A stretch of DNA of 64,000 bases from Vigna angularis (Eukaryota > Streptophyta > Magnoliopsida > Fabales > Fabaceae), in assembly GCF_016808095.1 (NCBI RefSeq), contig NC_068971.1, forward strand, positions 24,416,501 through 24,480,500. Reading direction: 5' to 3'. The position numbers and the translations under genes were made by a program. This document shows, piece by piece, positions 50,601 through 63,978 of the stretch. A model generated the notes under the pieces. The model had not been told where the DNA came from. It made no database searches and worked only from the letters and a program-made list of their open reading frames with translations. Positions within the stretch are counted from its first letter, which is position 1, and each line of letters starts with the position of its first letter.

Positions 50601-53154
50601 ATAGGGCATTGGTACATTCGAGGTTTTAGCCTAGAGCCAGAAAATAGTTTTGCTAAATTCTTTTTGCCACTTCCTTTATCCTGTTAATTCTCAACATAAT
50701 TTCACATTCATAGCTAAAGAAAAGACAGGCTCAGCAGCAGCTACAGGAGGATATCATTTTCTGATCAATTGTACACAAGTCTTATTTAGTGTATGTATTT
50801 TTCAGGTCGAAAGATTTGCAATTAATATGAAAGGTAATAGGGGTAACCATGGCCTATGGATTCCTTGGGGTAAATTCAAGCAAGGAAGAAAGAAACTTTT
50901 GACATACGACTTTAGTGTGACATGCTGATGAAAAAGGTCACGATAGCAGGTAAAGTGGAAAGCTAACAAAACCTGGTGGAGGGTCTACAGTTCCTTCATA
51001 AGATACCACAGGTACAATATGATTTATCTTTCTACACAGTCAGTATACAACCAAGGGCATGCCAGTCCATTAAAATAATTATTCATCTAAAAATACATTA
51101 CAGTGTTTAAAATGATGTCCAATAATTTATCCTACCATGATGGAAAATGAAGACCCAAACTTTAAGGATTGAAATTTCCCAGTTTCTACTACTACCAAAG
51201 TCCAAACCCAAGAGAAAAGCTAGGACATTAAAAAAATAACCAATCGTGCCAATGTAATTTAGAACAAATAAAAGTATAGATCCTAGTGATCAAAAAATAT
51301 GACTAAGAAAAATTTATAAAATGAACTCGAGCAACGCATTTACTCTTTCTAAGAACCACATATAAAACTATAATTTAACAAGGTTTTAGGAATATACAGC
51401 CATATCCAAAAATGACAAGCTTTGTTGATCTTTGACTTAGGTTTTCATTTCAACCCAGTGTTTCAAAATGATTGTTTTCGAACACTCTAACACATAAGTA
51501 AACACAACAGACTGGTGTTTTTACATACTGAGAATAACTTAGCTTACCCGTGTATTAGAGACAAGATTCTCAACAACAGTCTTTTGTTGGTCGAGTTGAC
51601 CTTTCAAAGAACTAGCATTATCCTGCAACATATTAAAAGCATAATGAGCTTTCCATTACACAATATGTATAATAAGGCACTATGTTCAAGATGCAGTGTC
51701 CTATAAAAGTTAAAACTTTGGCAAATCCAAACTTTTTAATCTACAATACTGACATCGACATTCATATTTCATCAATACTATCTAACATGAGACAAAATAC
51801 ATCCATGAAAGCACTTTCAAAGGTCAAGTATTGTGTAGTGTGTCAAGTCGTCATCTAAACATTCCAACAACTTCAGCTAATCAAAACATATTAAAACCCT
51901 TGGCAAAGGTCCATTTCATAGACCTATAAATTTGTTTCAATCAAGCTTTTACATTTGCTTGTAGGAACGGAAAAATAATTAAGCAATGAGAGGAGGACAA
52001 AGTGTTATCAAACATTTGAAAGGAATATCTTTCTTTCTATCTATCTATCTATCAAACAAAAATTAGCAAAAAATCTTCAACAAATTGAGAATTTACCGCA
52101 TAAGATTTGCGCCTCTTAAGTGCTTCACGAGCAAGATCTTCTTCACCTTTCTGAAGAGCGAGTTGTGCTTTCCGATACCTTCAACACATAAAAAGCACAA
52201 AGGCATGTTTATATACGATACATCATTAGCAAATTAAGATAATAAATCTGTCATACATTACCACTCTTCAGAAGCTTGTTGTGCAGCCTTGTATTTATTT
52301 TCCAACCGCTTTTGAGATGCCAATACCTCAAGAAATAGAAAAAAAAAATTCAATAAAATAAAGTTGAATAAGAGATAGCATAAACAGGGAAAACTAGCAA
52401 TCTCTTTTGAAGTCAGTTTACAGCTAAATAACTCGTGTACAATCATAAAAACTCAAACAAGTAAAGCAATTATAACATTATATATTAAATATTCGAACAA
52501 TAAAACAAGAAAATAACAACAAAACAAATTTAAAAAATAAAAATCAAAACAAACAGATAATGATCAATTGTAACTAACTTGCGCAGTAGCTTGACGCATT
52601 TTCGTCAAGTCGTCGTTCATTTCCAGCACAGCTTGCTCCAATATTTTCTCCGGATCTTCAAACGAACTTATGATAGCGTTTGCGTATGACTGCATTACTA
52701 AGATGACAAAATCTAACCATAACGACAGCGACGATGAGAATATTAAAGCTAAACCACGAAAAACTAAACGACTGTCGTTTCGGTGCTTTTTTTCACCTTC
52801 ACAACTCTGGCGAACCTATCAAATAAGTTCATGCGAGCTCCGAGAGCACCGCCACCACGCACAGGCTTCGGAATCCTCATCGCGCTCAGTTTCAGAGCTT
52901 CCACTACAACGATCAGAAGTTAGAAACATGGCTAATTAAACGAATCGCATGTTAAACCGTAGCGTTTAAACAAACTAAACGAAAATTAACTATTGCGAGC
53001 AGCGAGTAACGGGAATAGTGAGAGTACCTCCTCCAGCGCCGAAAAAGGAAGTAGAGAGAGGCTTCTTCACTACGCAAAGAGTGGAAGAGGAGGAGGAAGA
53101 AGATTGAAACGGCGCGGGGGTCAATCCTGTGAATATATGAAGTTTTGTCGCCAT
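47617..53154 (-). CDS. VIPP1: Vesicle-inducing protein in plastids 1 (VIPP1/IM30), PspA family
   Basis: Eleven exons join into 981 bases (326 residues plus stop): 53028-53154, 52797-52903, 52579-52689, 52262-52326, 52097-52178, 51548-51622, 50304-50374, 50128-50210, 49494-49558, 47987-48061, 47617-47736. All introns are GT..AG and the frame is open throughout. Residues 1 to about 65 are Ser-rich and basic ([13 protein letters not shown]...), a chloroplast transit peptide. The PspA/IM30 helical domain starts at [11 protein letters not shown] (67-77) and continues through [42 protein letters not shown] and [12 protein letters not shown]. The C-terminal VIPP1-specific tail ends [19 protein letters not shown]. 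Length and exon phases fit the plant family. The protein forms ESCRT-III-like rings and rods at the inner envelope and thylakoids and is needed for thylakoid biogenesis and membrane repair. No defect is seen in the coding sequence. Its upstream flank is highly abnormal (see the (AAT)n array and element B). Confidence 0.95.
48110..48690. repeat. Foldback (MITE-like) repeat in VIPP1 intron 9
   Basis: The left half (48150-48330) and right half (48470-48650) are imperfect inverted copies. AACACTTCCCTTATTTTATT near 48324 pairs with AATAAAGGGAGTTGAGTGTT near 48474, and ATTCACATCTATGG pairs with a diverged partner near 48550. The AT-rich centre would form the loop. Intron 9 (1432 bases) is one of the longest of the gene. 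Confidence 0.5.
48735..49045. repeat. Direct repeat pair in VIPP1 intron 9
   Basis: TCTGTCACTCCAAACTCCCC (48740) and GTCTGTCACCCCAAACTCCC (48998) begin two related stretches about 260 bases apart, each continuing into TCTAA(C/T)GCA..ATAAAAT. They could be a decayed tandem repeat or ends of a small element. Confidence 0.45.
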
Positions 53155-53200
53155 TTTTTGAGATCGAACTACGAACAAGAAGGTTTGTGGTTGCAGATAC
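53155..53200 (-). promoter_or_regulatory. VIPP1: Remaining unique sequence upstream of the VIPP1 start codon
   Basis: Only 46 bases of non-repetitive DNA separate the ATG from the (AAT)n array. I see no TATA box in them. This can be part of the 5' UTR but is too short for a normal promoter. Confidence 0.6.
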
Positions 53201-54529
<1,329 letters not shown>

Positions 54530-56848
54530 TGTAAGAGCCGCACGTTCTCAGTGGAAGGGGGGGGGCGGCAGTCATCATATTTAGAAGCACCAGCCGCCCC
54601 AATATCTGAAGTGGGTTTCTTTTTTTTATTGCTAATGGGGAGCAGCACTCAGAGGGTCTCTTTCTTTCAACCTGCACCGTCCAAGAGCAACAAGGGAGCT
54701 GAGGCATGGCTTTAAAACTGCAGAGAAGAGAAAATAGAGTTTTAGGCTACAAAATCTGAAAGGAGAGGTTGAGAGCTCTAGTTTTGCAAGGAGACCGTGG
54801 GAGGGATATTCAAAGCTTTTGCTAAGGAAGTCTTCAAGAGGTAAGGGGAGCTAGATCCTTTTCTTTGGATTGTATGAACCATGTATGTGTGTACTGAGAT
54901 TTATGATATAATGTTGTTGATGAACAAATTTCGTACTTAGAATGACTTTTTATGCATGAATCTGTATGCCTCGTAGTAAAATTATGTTGTTGAAGAAAAT
55001 CTGGGTAGAAGGGGATGAAAATTGGGATTTTTCTGGGTTTCTGGAAAAACCTGCAAATCTGCATAATTCTGCAGATTTACGCGTGCGTCCAAATTGTTGG
55101 AGTGAAAATGGGACGTTCGTCCCATTATTAAGAGCGTTCGGTTTTGTGTTCAGCATTGGCGTTCGTCCTTCTATCATAGTATAGCGCTCGTCCTTCAATT
55201 TAAGAATAGCGTTCGGTCTTTTGAAATAGTTATATTAAACGTTCGGTTTTGATGTAAAAGTAATGGTGAGCGATCGGTCTCTTAGTATTGGCTGTATGTG
55301 CGTTCGTCCAAAACACTGTTTACATATTGAGTTTCTTTATCTATGTACGTTATTTCTGACTGAATGAACGTTCGTCCAAACAGTATTCGTATGTTCGGTT
55401 TGCCTATATACGTTCGGTTATTTGATCTGAGTGAGCGTTCGTCCTTGAGTTGCAAGTTGAGCGTTCGTCCAAATAGTGAGTGAGCGTTCGTCCTTGAGTT
55501 GCAAGTTGAGCGTTCGTCCAAATAGTGAGTGAGCGTTCGTCCTTGAGTTGCAAGTTGAGCGTTCGTCCAAATAGTGAGTGAGCGTTCGTCCTTGAGTTGC
55601 ATGTTGAGCGTTCGTCCAAATAGTGAGTGAGCGTTCGTCCTTGAGTTGCAAGTTGAGCGTTCGTCCAAATAAAGAGTGAGCGTTCGTCCTTGAGTTGCAA
55701 GTTGAGCGTTCGTCCAAATAGTTGGCGTTCGCCCGAATAGTGAGCGTTCGTCCTTGAGTTGCAAGTTGAGCGTTCGTCCAAACAGTGAGTGAGCGTTCGT
55801 CCAAATAGTGTCCAGTGAATAGTGCTCGTCCAAATAGTATTTTACAAATATGTTGAATTTTAATTTCCTTTGCTTTTGGATTGAATTATGTGTACCAATG
55901 TTTGGAATATTATCTATGACATGAATTATGTGAATGTATGAAATATGTTGGAATTGTTGGGATAATATGGTGGTTTATGAGGCACATGGTTCCAAAAGAA
56001 ATATCATGAGTTTTAAATGGTGGGATTAAATCGGAAATTTAGATCTCTCGGTGGGATCAGTTAATGTATAGAATGAATGTAAGAGGCTTCCATATGGGGG
56101 GTTATCCCTACACTCCAACGGTCTTTCATTCTCACTTAGAGAGGATTGACGCGTGTGGTGGGAGTAGAGGGAGGTCCCAGGGTAGACGCTATCACTGGAG
56201 GTCTATTCCGCGGTAACGGACTAACCTTGTGTATGGTCGGGTGAAACCCCTCGGCAATGGCTTTGCAAAGCAGTAGAGTCCATCACAAGTGCACAACCCG
56301 CCCCAGCTCTACATACATTCTAGTCCGGACGAGTCGGTCTATAAAGTAACAAGTATTGTAATGTTAGTCTATCATGTTTGAATGATTTTTTGCATGTTGT
56401 GCAAGTAGGTGAATTGTGGTTTAATAAGTATGCTCTAATTGTTCTTTCATACGAATCTAAGTATGATTATATGAATTACCTATGTTATATGTATAATATG
56501 CTTTTTATATCTAGCTCACCCTTGCATTGTTCTTGTTATGTGCTGTTTGGGTATGTTTCTTTGGCAATGATCATCCTTTGGGATGGGAGCAGACGTTGTC
56601 GAAGAGATTCCCTTGGAGCAAGAGCTGGAGATTGCTGATGTTGCGGAGTAGTCTTCTTAGAATTTCCTGATTGAACACTTGTAGTGTTTAATCCTTTCAA
56701 CTGTTTAAGTTTGAATTTCCGTTTTCTTTTATTTCTGGATGACTGTAATTTCACATTTTATTACACGTCATACTCCGACTGTTCTCTATATTTGGATGTT
56801 AACGTCTTTAATATATAATAATGGCTATTATATATATGGGATGTTACA
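54530..56848 (+). repeat. 5' LTR of element B
   Basis: Begins TGTAAGAGCCGCACG and ends GGGATGTTACA. It carries a nine-G run near 54557 and the 49-bp tandem array. A block at 56090-56350 is shared in outline with LTRs A and C. A small ATATAATA/TATTATAT hairpin lies just before the end (56815-56837). Confidence 0.96.
55431..55800 (+). repeat. 49-bp tandem repeat in the 5' LTR of element B
   Basis: About seven copies of a 49-base unit starting GTGAGCGTTCGTCCTTGAG, then TTGCAAGTTGAGCGTTCG, then TCCAAATA. Each unit has two GAGCGTTCGTCC words. One unit is shortened and carries GCGTTCGCCCG (55728). The minus-strand open stretches at 55282-55833, 55404-55781 and 55418-55804 are the same array read in three frames. 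Confidence 0.96.
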
Positions 56849-56852
56849 TTAA

Positions 56853-56864
56853 TGGTATCAGAGC
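56853..56864 (+). other. Primer-binding site of element B
   Basis: TGGTATCAGAGC, complementary to the 3' end of initiator-Met tRNA, four bases after the LTR. Confidence 0.95.
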
Positions 56865-56984
56865 AGTTCTTCCTTAGAAACCTGTAGGTTGTGGGTGTGA
56901 TTCGTTTATGTTTGTGTACTCTGGTTTCGTGTTGGGAGTTGTGTTGGTTAAGTTGGACTGATAGTCTTTCTTTCTGAACAGAAG

Positions 56985-59900
56985 ATGGCATCAAGATCTC
57001 CTCCTCCCTCCGATGTCGATCCGTCTGACTCTAATCAGATGTTGAATGCTGTGCTTCAGGCGTTGCAACAACAAAATGTTACACTAGTTCAGCAGAATTC
57101 CATAGCCTTGCAGAATCTGGAAGCTGCAAGAGTGTCTGCTGAGAACGCCAGAGCGTCGGCCGATACCACCCAAAGACAGTTCTTGGATGTGATGACTAGT
57201 GGCAGGATTCCCACCGGTCCTTCTTTTTCGGCTGCTCCAACTCAAGAATGGAGTTTGGAAAATTTCTTGCAGCATCATCCCGCCAAGTTTGATGGCAAGT
57301 GCTCACCAGATGAAGCCGATCAGTGGCTTCGTGATATGGAGAGAGTCTACAACGCCAAGAGGTGTCCTGATGAAAACAGGTTGTCCTATACTGAGTATCT
57401 ATTGACTGGAGGGGCAAGCCACTGGTGGAGCAGTGCACGGATGATCTTAGAGGGAACTGGAACCCCTATCACATGGGACTTATTTAAGAAGAAGTTCTAT
57501 AAGGAATACTTCCCTGACACTCTTAGATATGCTAAGGAAGTGGAATTTTTGGAGCTAGTGCAGGGAAATATGTCGGTATCTGAGTATACTGATCATTTCA
57601 AACATCTTCTTAGATTTAACACCATGAAAGTGGATGAAGAGTGGCAATGCCGCAAGTTTGAAAACGGGTTGCGCGGTGACATCAAGCTCCTGGTGAGAGG
57701 TCACCGTCTGAGGGAGTTTCCAGCTCTTGTGGAGATGGCTAGGGATATGGAGAAGACGAAGAGAAAAGCTGAGGGATACCCGAGTCGTCAGGTCCAGCCA
57801 CTGAGGGTTGGGGGACCAGCCATGTCTAGAGGCGGGTCCAGTTCCAGGATGACACCGTACTCCAGATCTTCTTCTTCTCGTAGTTCCGGAAGATCTTCTC
57901 AGCCTTCTGTTCAGCCAAGCCAGTCGTCATCTTTGAGTAACGTGAGATGCTATGAATGTGGCGGTCCGCACTACTTGTCTTCATGTCCCCATAGGACTAA
58001 TTTTCGGAGGTGCAACCGATGCCACAAGGAGGGCCACTATGAACGTGATTGCCCTATGGGTAGAAGAGCTACTTCCCAGCCGCAGCATGCAGGGAGATTT
58101 CAGCACAGAGGTGGCATCAGACCTCAGGCCACTGGACGCGTCTATGCACTGACAGGGACAGAAGCAGCTAACTCAGGTGATTTGATTTTCGGTAAATGTA
58201 TTTTGGGTGGTCAATCTTGCATGGTATTGTTTGACTCTGGAGCGACACACTCTTTTGTGTCTGAGACTTGTGCTAGAGAGTTGGGGTTACCAGTGAGAGA
58301 GTTACAGTATGACTTGACTGTATCTACTCCTACTTCTGGGATAGTGAAGACATCTACAGTTTGTGTTAGATGTTCAGTAGTGGTTGAGGGGCGTCAGTAC
58401 AAGGTAAACTTGATCTGTTTACCTTTGCAAGGTTTGGATGTCATCCTAGGGATGGATTGGCTGTCTGTTAATCGTATTCTCCTTGATTGTGGAGAGAAAA
58501 AGCTAGTATTTCCCAATGAAGAGGATTACACACCTCTGACTCCTGGTGTGTTGAGACAAGACCTGATAGAAGGTGCATGCTGTTTCCTGATACTATCACA
58601 CATGGAAGTGAAGCAAGGAGATTCGAGCGTAGACCTCTCGGTAGTCAGTGAATTTCTAGATGTATTTCCTGAGGAGATTCCTGGCTTACCTCCTCCAAGA
58701 GAGGTAGAGTTTTCCATTGACCTTGTGTCTGGAGCAGGGCCTATCTCTATAGCCCCTTATCGCATGGCGCCAGCCGAATTGGCCGAATTGAAAAAGCAGA
58801 TTGAAGAGTTGTTGGAGAAGCAGTTCATCCGGCCTAGTGTTTCTCCTTGGGGTGCGCCTGTATTACTCGTAAAGAAGAAGGATGGCAGTTCAAGATTGTG
58901 TGTGGATTATAGGCAACTTAACAAATTAACCATCAAGAATAAGTATCCGTTGCCTAGAATTGATGATTTGATGGATCAGCTACATGGGGCAGTTGTGTTT
59001 TCCAAGATTGATCTACGGTCCGGCTATCACCAAATATTAGTTAAGGCTGACGATGTCCAGAAGACAGCCTTTAGATCTAGGTATGGCCATTATGAGTATG
59101 TGGTCATGCCCTTTGGTGTGACTAATGCCCCTGCCATATTCATGGATTACATGAATAGGATTTTTCGACCTTTCTTAGATAATTTCGTTGTCGTCTTCAT
59201 AGATGACATTCTAATATATTCTAAGAGTGAAGAAGAACATGCCGATCATCTTAGAGCAGTGTTGAGGATATTGCGAGAAAGAAAGTTGTTTGCCAAGCTC
59301 TCAAAATGTGAGTTCTGGATGAGAGAAGTGCAGTTCCTTGGTCATATTATTTCAGCTGATGGGATTTCTGTAGATCCGGCCAAGATTCAAGCCGTGTTGC
59401 AATGGGAAAGACCGAAGTCAGTCACTGAGGTTAGAAGCTTTGTTGGGTTAGCAGGCTACTATCGTCGCTTTATTGAAGACTTTTCTAAGATTGTAACCTC
59501 TTTAACACAGCTGACTAGGAAAGACACTCCATTTGCATGGACAGACCGTTGTGAGGCTAGCTTTCAGGAGTTGAAGCAGAGATTGACTAGCGCTCCAGTA
59601 TTGGCCATTCCTGACACAGGTAAACCTTTTGAGGTTTTCTGTGATGCTTCCTATCAGGGACTAGGATGTGTCTTGATGCAAGAAAGAAGAGTTGTTGCGT
59701 ATGCCTCAAGACAACTAAAGATTCATGAGAGAAACTACCCTACACATGATTTGGAATTAGCTGCAGTGGTGTTTGCTCTCAAGATATGGAGACATTATTT
59801 GTATGGAGCTCAATTTCAGGTGTTCAGTGATCACAAGAGCCTGAAGTATCTGTTTGATCAAAAGGAACTTAATATGAGACAAAGAAGGTGGATGGAGTTC

Positions 59901-61535
59901 TTGAAAGACTATGACTTTGATCTTCTCTACCATCCAGGGAAGGCCAATGTGGTTGCTGATGCTTTGAGCAGGAAGACCGTGCATATCTCAGCTTTGATGG
60001 TAAGAGAACTAGAGTTAGTAGAAAGCTTCAGTGATTTGAAGTTGAATGTGGAGTTTGAACCTGATGGTATAAGATGCTGCAAATTAGTGGTATCTAATGG
60101 ACTCCTTGAGCGAATCAGAGCAGGGCAACTCTTAGACCCCGAGCTTCAGAAGTCAAGGGCTTTGATAGGTACTGAGCAAGGAAAAGACTTTAACACGGGT
60201 ACAGACGGTCTTCTACGATTCGGAGGAAGAACCTGTGTACCAAATAATGGAGAGCTGAAGAGATTGATATTGGAAGAAGGTCACCGGAGTCGCTTTAGCA
60301 TGCATCCAGGCATGACTAAAATGTACCAAGATCTTAAGGAATCTTTTTGGTGGTCGGGTATGAAAGGTGATGTAGCTCGATTTGTTTCATCTTGCCTTAC
60401 TTGTCAAAAGGCTAAGATAGAACACCAGAGGCCAGGTGGTATGTTACAACAACCTGATGTTCCTGAGTGGAAATGGGACAGCATTGCTATGGATTTCGTA
60501 ACCCATTTGCCACACACTATCCGAAAGCATGATGCCATCTGGGTAATAGTTGATAGATTGACCAAGAATGCTCACTTCTTGGCAATTAATTTGAAGATGT
60601 CTATGCAGAAATTAGCTCAGTTGTACATCAAGGAAATTGTTAGATTGCATGGTGTGCCTTCCAGCATCATATCGGACAGAGACCCCCGCTTCACTTCTCG
60701 TTTCTGGCAGACTTTACAGAATGAGATGGGCAGTAAACTTCAGATGAGTTCTGCTTACCATCCTCAGACTGATGGTCAGTCAGAGCGGACTATACAGTCA
60801 TTGGAGGATCTGCTTAGGACGTGTATACTTGATCATATGGGAGTCTGGGATGAAGTGTTGCCATTGGTGGAATTCTCATATAATAATAGCTTTCAGACCA
60901 GTATTGGAATGGCACCGTTCGAAGCTCTTTATGGGAGGCGTTGCAGGACACCTTTATGCTGGTTCCAAGATGGGGAGTTTGTGCTGACTGGGCCAGAAAT
61001 AGTGCAACAAACGACTGAGAAAGTGAGAGTGATTCAAGAGAGGATGAGAGCCTCACAGAGTAGGCAAAAATCTTATGCTGATAGGAGACGCAGGCCTTTG
61101 GAGTTTGAGGCCGGTAATCATGTGTTTCTTCGTGTGACGCCTACTACTGGAGTAGGAAAGGCTATTCGAGCTAAGAAGCTTTCTCCCAGATACCTTGGAC
61201 CATATCAAATTTCTAGACGCATCGGACCAGTCGCATATGAGATAGCTATGCCGCCCCAGCTAGCTAATCTCCATCCAGTCTTTCATGTTTCTCAGCTTCG
61301 GAGGTATGTTCCCGACCCTTCTCATGTGTTAGAAGCTGACACTGTACAAGTCAAGGAAGATCTCTCTATAGAGATGCAACCGGTCAAGGTAGACGAGAGG
61401 CTATCCAAACGACCAGATGGGAAAGCTACCAGACTGATCAAAGTCATTTGGGACGGTAGAAATGGCGATTCTACCTGGGAGAAGGAGGAAGAGATGAAGA
61501 AGTCATATCCTCACTTGTTTTCTGGTATGTCCTAA
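56985..61535 (+). CDS. Gypsy gag-pol polyprotein with chromodomain-like tail, intact
   Basis: A single frame of 1516 residues. Gag spans about 95-255. Two CCHC zinc knuckles are at 322-334 and 343-356. The protease site is [10 protein letters not shown] (Asp 417). RT runs from about 595 to 770, with VFIDD at 737-741 holding the catalytic aspartates. RNase H has Asp 887, Glu 924 and Asp 949. Integrase has a His-His-Cys-Cys finger (1100, 1107, 1137, 1140) and the DD35E triad Asp 1170, Asp 1231, Glu 1267, then the LGPYQI (GPY/F) module near 1404. The tail ends with a chromodomain-like segment (about 1465-1512: [24 protein letters not shown]), which in chromoviruses directs integration to marked chromatin. 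Every catalytic residue I checked is present, so it should be active. The start is the first Met of the frame, 120 bases after the primer site. Confidence 0.96.
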   Translation: MASRSPPPSDVDPSDSNQMLNAVLQALQQQNVTLVQQNSIALQNLEAARVSAENARASADTTQRQFLDVMTSGRIPTGPSFSAAPTQEWSLENFLQHHPAKFDGKCSPDEADQWLRDMERVYNAKRCPDENRLSYTEYLLTGGASHWWSSARMILEGTGTPITWDLFKKKFYKEYFPDTLRYAKEVEFLELVQGNMSVSEYTDHFKHLLRFNTMKVDEEWQCRKFENGLRGDIKLLVRGHRLREFPALVEMARDMEKTKRKAEGYPSRQVQPLRVGGPAMSRGGSSSRMTPYSRSSSSRSSGRSSQPSVQPSQSSSLSNVRCYECGGPHYLSSCPHRTNFRRCNRCHKEGHYERDCPMGRRATSQPQHAGRFQHRGGIRPQATGRVYALTGTEAANSGDLIFGKCILGGQSCMVLFDSGATHSFVSETCARELGLPVRELQYDLTVSTPTSGIVKTSTVCVRCSVVVEGRQYKVNLICLPLQGLDVILGMDWLSVNRILLDCGEKKLVFPNEEDYTPLTPGVLRQDLIEGACCFLILSHMEVKQGDSSVDLSVVSEFLDVFPEEIPGLPPPREVEFSIDLVSGAGPISIAPYRMAPAELAELKKQIEELLEKQFIRPSVSPWGAPVLLVKKKDGSSRLCVDYRQLNKLTIKNKYPLPRIDDLMDQLHGAVVFSKIDLRSGYHQILVKADDVQKTAFRSRYGHYEYVVMPFGVTNAPAIFMDYMNRIFRPFLDNFVVVFIDDILIYSKSEEEHADHLRAVLRILRERKLFAKLSKCEFWMREVQFLGHIISADGISVDPAKIQAVLQWERPKSVTEVRSFVGLAGYYRRFIEDFSKIVTSLTQLTRKDTPFAWTDRCEASFQELKQRLTSAPVLAIPDTGKPFEVFCDASYQGLGCVLMQERRVVAYASRQLKIHERNYPTHDLELAAVVFALKIWRHYLYGAQFQVFSDHKSLKYLFDQKELNMRQRRWMEFLKDYDFDLLYHPGKANVVADALSRKTVHISALMVRELELVESFSDLKLNVEFEPDGIRCCKLVVSNGLLERIRAGQLLDPELQKSRALIGTEQGKDFNTGTDGLLRFGGRTCVPNNGELKRLILEEGHRSRFSMHPGMTKMYQDLKESFWWSGMKGDVARFVSSCLTCQKAKIEHQRPGGMLQQPDVPEWKWDSIAMDFVTHLPHTIRKHDAIWVIVDRLTKNAHFLAINLKMSMQKLAQLYIKEIVRLHGVPSSIISDRDPRFTSRFWQTLQNEMGSKLQMSSAYHPQTDGQSERTIQSLEDLLRTCILDHMGVWDEVLPLVEFSYNNSFQTSIGMAPFEALYGRRCRTPLCWFQDGEFVLTGPEIVQQTTEKVRVIQERMRASQSRQKSYADRRRRPLEFEAGNHVFLRVTPTTGVGKAIRAKKLSPRYLGPYQISRRIGPVAYEIAMPPQLANLHPVFHVSQLRRYVPDPSHVLEADTVQVKEDLSIEMQPVKVDERLSKRPDGKATRLIKVIWDGRNGDSTWEKEEEMKKSYPHLFSGMS

Positions 61536-61553
61536 TTTTCGAGGACGAAAATT
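61534..61553 (+). other. Conserved palindrome before the polypurine tract
   Basis: AATTTTCG and CGAAAATT arms around AGGA, overlapping the gag-pol stop codon. The identical motif stands at 6625-6644 in element A, although almost everything else in A's interior has decayed. Confidence 0.75.
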
Positions 61554-61559
61554 TTGTTG

Positions 61560-61569
61560 TTGGGGAGAA
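61560..61569 (+). other. Polypurine tract of element B
   Basis: TTGGGGAGAA directly before the 3' LTR, where plus-strand synthesis starts. Identical to 6652-6661 in element A. Confidence 0.9.
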
Positions 61570-63891
61570 TGTAAGAGCCGCACGTTCTCAGTGGAAGGGG
61601 GGGGGGGGGCGGCAGTCATCATATTTAGAAGCACCAGCCGCCCCAATATCTGAAGTGGGTTTCTTTTTTTTATTGCTAATGGGGAGCAGCACTCAGAGGG
61701 TCTCTTTCTTTCAACCTGCACCGTCCAAGAGCAACAAGGGAGCTGAGGCATGGCTTTAAAACTGCAGAGAAGAGAAAATAGAGTTTTAGGCTACAAAATC
61801 TGAAAGGAGAGGTTGAGAGCTCTAGTTTTGCAAGGAGACCGTGGGAGGGATATTCAAAGCTTTTGCTAAGGAAGTCTTCAAGAGGTAAGGGGAGCTAGAT
61901 CCTTTTCTTTGGATTGTATGAACCATGTATGTGTGTACTGAGATTTATGATATAATGTTGTTGATGAACAAATTTCGTACTTAGAATGACTTTTTATGCA
62001 TGAATCTGTATGCCTGGTAGTAAAATTATGTTGTTGAAGAAAATCTGGGTAGAAGGGGATGAAAATTGGGATTTTTCTGGGTTTCTGGAAAAACCTGCAA
62101 ATCTGCATAATTCTGCAGATTTACGCGTGCGTCCAAATTGTTGGAGTGAAAATGGGACGTTCGTCCCATTATTAAGAGCGTTCGGTTTTGTGTTCAGCAT
62201 TGGCGTTCGTCCTTCTATCATAGTATAGCGCTCGTCCTTCAATTTAAGAATAGCGTTCGGTCTTTTGAAATAGTTATATTAAACGTTCGGTTTTGATGTA
62301 AAAGTAATGGTGAGCGATCGGTCTCTTAGTATTGGCTGTATGTGCGTTCGTCCAAAACACTGTTTACATATTGAGTTTCTTTATCTATGTACGTTATTTC
62401 TGACTGAATGAACGTTCGTCCAAACAGTATTCGTATGTTCGGTTTGCCTATATACGTTCGGTTATTTGATCTGAGTGAGCGTTCGTCCTTGAGTTGCAAG
62501 TTGAGCGTTCGTCCAAATAGTGAGTGAGCGTTCGTCCTTGAGTTGCAAGTTGAGCGTTCGTCCAAATAGTGAGTGAGCGTTCGTCCTTGAGTTGCAAGTT
62601 GAGCGTTCGTCCAAATAGTGAGTGAGCGTTCGTCCTTGAGTTGCATGTTGAGCGTTCGTCCAAATAGTGAGTGAGCGTTCGTCCTTGAGTTGCAAGTTGA
62701 GCGTTCGTCCAAATAAAGAGTGAGCGTTCGTCCTTGAGTTGCAAGTTGAGCGTTCGTCCAAATAGTTGGCGTTCGCCCGAATAGTGAGCGTTCGTCCTTG
62801 AGTTGCAAGTTGAGCGTTCGTCCAAACAGTGAGTGAGCGTTCGTCCAAATAGTGTCCAGTGAATAGTGCTCGTCCAAATAGTATTTTACAAATATGTTGA
62901 ATTTTAATTTCCTTTGCTTTTGGATTGAATTATGTGTACCAATGTTTGGAATATTATCTATGACATGAATTATGTGAATGTATGAAATATGTTGGAATTG
63001 TTGGGATAATATGGTGTTTTATGAGGCACATGGTTCCAAAAGAAATATCATGAGTTTTAAATGGTGGGATTAAATCGGAAATTTAGATCTCTCGGTGGGA
63101 TCAGTTAATGTATAGAATGAATGTAAGAGGCTTCCATATGGGGGGTTATCCCTACACTCCAACGGTCTTTCATTCTCACTTAGAGAGGATTGACGCGTGT
63201 GGTGGGAGTAGAGGGAGGTCCCAGGGTAGACGCTATCACTGGAGGTCTATTCCGCGGTAACGGACTAACCTTGTGTATGGTCGGGTGAAACCCCTCGGCA
63301 ATGGCTTTGCAAAGCAGTAGAGTCCATCACAAGTGCACAACCCGCCCCAGCTCTACATACATTCTAGTCCGGACGAGTCGGTCTATAAAGTAACAAGTAT
63401 TGTAATGTTAGTCTATCATGTTTGAATGATTTTTTGCATGTTGTGCAAGTAGGTGAATTGTGGTTTAATAAGTATGCTCTAATTGTTCTTTCATACGAAT
63501 CTAAGTATGATTATATGAATTACCTATGCTATATGTATAATATGCTTTTTATATCTAGCTCACCCTTGCATTGTTCTTGTTATGTGCTGTTTGGGTATGT
63601 TTCTTTGGCAATGATCATCCTTTGGGATGGGAGCAGACGTTGTCGAAGAGATTCCCTTGGAGCAAGAGCTGGAGATTGCTGATGTTGCGGAGTAGTCTTC
63701 TTAGAATTTCCTGATTGAACACTTGTAGTGTTTAATCCTTTCAACTGTTTAAGTTTGAATTTCCGTTTTCTTTTATTTCTGGATGACTGTAATTTCACAT
63801 TTTATTACACGTCATACTCCGACTGTTCTCTATATTTGGATGTTAACGTCTTTAATATATAATAATGGCTATTATATATATGGGATGTTAC

Positions 63892-63892
<1 letters not shown>
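61570..63892 (+). repeat. 3' LTR of element B
   Basis: Almost identical to the 5' LTR. It differs by a 13-G run instead of nine and by substitutions at 62016, 63017 and 63529. Its 49-bp array lies at 62475-62844. Confidence 0.96.

Positions 63893-63978
<86 letters not shown>

Larger units (their letters stand above)
54530..63892 (+). mobile_element. Intact, very young Ty3/gypsy element B (Tekay/Del-like)
   Basis: Two LTRs of 2319 and 2323 bp, a perfect 5-bp target duplication ATAAT (54525-54529 and 63893-63897), primer site, single intact gag-pol frame of 1516 codons and polypurine tract are all present. I see three substitutions between the LTRs (54972, 55973, 56485) and one length change in a G run, so the insertion is very recent. 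It landed inside (AAT)n array 3 and points away from VIPP1. Confidence 0.96.

Noticed and set aside
50650..50928. 92-codon ORF inside VIPP1 intron 6
   Set aside because: Opposite strand to VIPP1, within an intron, no domain; accidental.
55431..55800. Regularly spaced repeats resembling a CRISPR array
   Set aside because: Units are directly tandem with no unique spacers, in a plant LTR; not CRISPR.
55282..55833. Minus-strand ORFs with repeated GRTLNLQLKDERSL-like phrases (also 62326-62877)
   Set aside because: These are the 49-bp LTR tandem array in three frames, present identically in both LTRs, with no start context or domain.
56378..56638. 86-codon ORF in the 5' LTR of B, duplicated at 63422-63682
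   Set aside because: Part of the LTR downstream of the array, repeated exactly in both LTRs, without domain or homologous frame in LTRs A and C.
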